Below are positions 13,547 to 13,793 of a stretch of 13,793 bases of DNA, piece after piece. The notes under the pieces are model-generated. The model did no database searches. It was not told the origin of the DNA and worked only from the letters and a program-made list of their open reading frames with translations. The stretch comes from Candidatus Rifleibacteriota bacterium (GTDB taxonomy: Bacteria > Riflebacteria > Ozemobacteria > Ozemobacterales > Ozemobacteraceae). Positions within the stretch are counted from its first letter, which is position 1. The number at the start of each line of letters is the position of its first letter. Both the position numbers and the translations under genes were made by a program. Location: NCBI GenBank assembly GCA_022704885.1, contig JAKJFO010000109.1:1-13793 (forward strand), written 5' to 3'.

Positions 13547-13793
13547 CCACAGAGCCACAAAGATGCAACCGAGAACCTTAACTGCCAGAAGCCTAACCGC
13601 CGAAAGTCTAACCGCCGATTACGCGAATTACCGCAGATTTGCAGTCAAGGTTAAGCAGGCCTCCTTCACCGCAAAGCGCCAGCTCACTTCGCAGCTCAAA
13701 CATGGCAAACCAAGGCCTGCTAACTCTCAAAAAAATCTGCGCTATCGGCGTAATCACCCGGGCGCTTCTATCCTGATGCGCCCGAGTATCACC
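13547..13793 (+). repeat. Long direct repeat flanking mazEF, copy 2 (cut by the window end)
   Basis: It starts with an inverted CTTCTTCG-type remnant (CCACAGAGCCACAAAGATGC), then AACCTTAACTGCCAGAAGCC and a small tandem duplication of CTAACCGCCGA at about 13592-13618. The block shared with copy 1 follows (13617-13793), here uninterrupted. It also contains AACCTTAACTGC (13574-13585) facing GCAGTCAAGGTT, a 12-base inverted repeat with one mismatch. There is no gene in this stretch. Confidence 0.85.

Overview
The window reads as ordinary bacterial chromosome, about 60% GC in the housekeeping genes, with genes on both strands and unusually repeat-rich gaps. Diderm-type functions (a GspF/PilC platform protein, a type II secretion/type IV pilin-like protein, a Wza-like export-domain protein with a signal peptide, sigma-54) point to a Gram-negative-type bacterium. 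I cannot name the phylum from sequence alone. An environmental or candidate-phylum lineage (something like Riflebacteria) is only a guess.

Layout: a 5'-truncated TPR protein (1-1446); a GTCATTGCGAG-bounded palindromic element; glmS (1616-3448); a repeat-filled gap; mutS2 (3805-6266), broken by a one-base frameshift so that its Smr nuclease domain sits in another frame; a 469-bp gap packed with palindromes and a perfect (TTC)20 microsatellite; on the minus strand, a B12-binding radical SAM enzyme of lower GC (6736-8181); diverging from it, rpoN (8404-9858), followed in the same direction by a Poly_export/beta-repeat protein, a pseudopilin and gspF (9937-12438); then a mazE-mazF toxin-antitoxin pair on the minus strand (12897-13474), bracketed by two copies of one long intergenic repeat, the second running off the window end.

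How the genes relate: GlmS makes glucosamine-6-phosphate for the envelope. MutS2 is a recombination or ribosome-rescue ATPase. The pseudopilin and gspF form part of a type II secretion or type IV pilus assembly system, with no ATPase, secretin or prepilin peptidase in view. rpoN next to them suggests, but does not prove, sigma-54 control of surface structures. mazEF looks like a small mobile or stabilising cassette in a repeat nest.

The most unusual features are the repeats. At least two interrelated short families (CGCAGATT-type inverted repeats and a CTTCTTCGNGTC...GTGCGA-type motif) recur in the gaps at about 3.5, 6.3, 12.5 and 13.6 kb. The TTC microsatellite appears to be an expansion inside one of them. 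I found no tRNA, rRNA, CRISPR array, transposase or convincing intrinsic terminator. No wholly new system is demonstrable from this window; the best leads are the export-domain/pseudopilin/gspF cluster beside rpoN, the split mutS2, and the repeat-bracketed mazEF.
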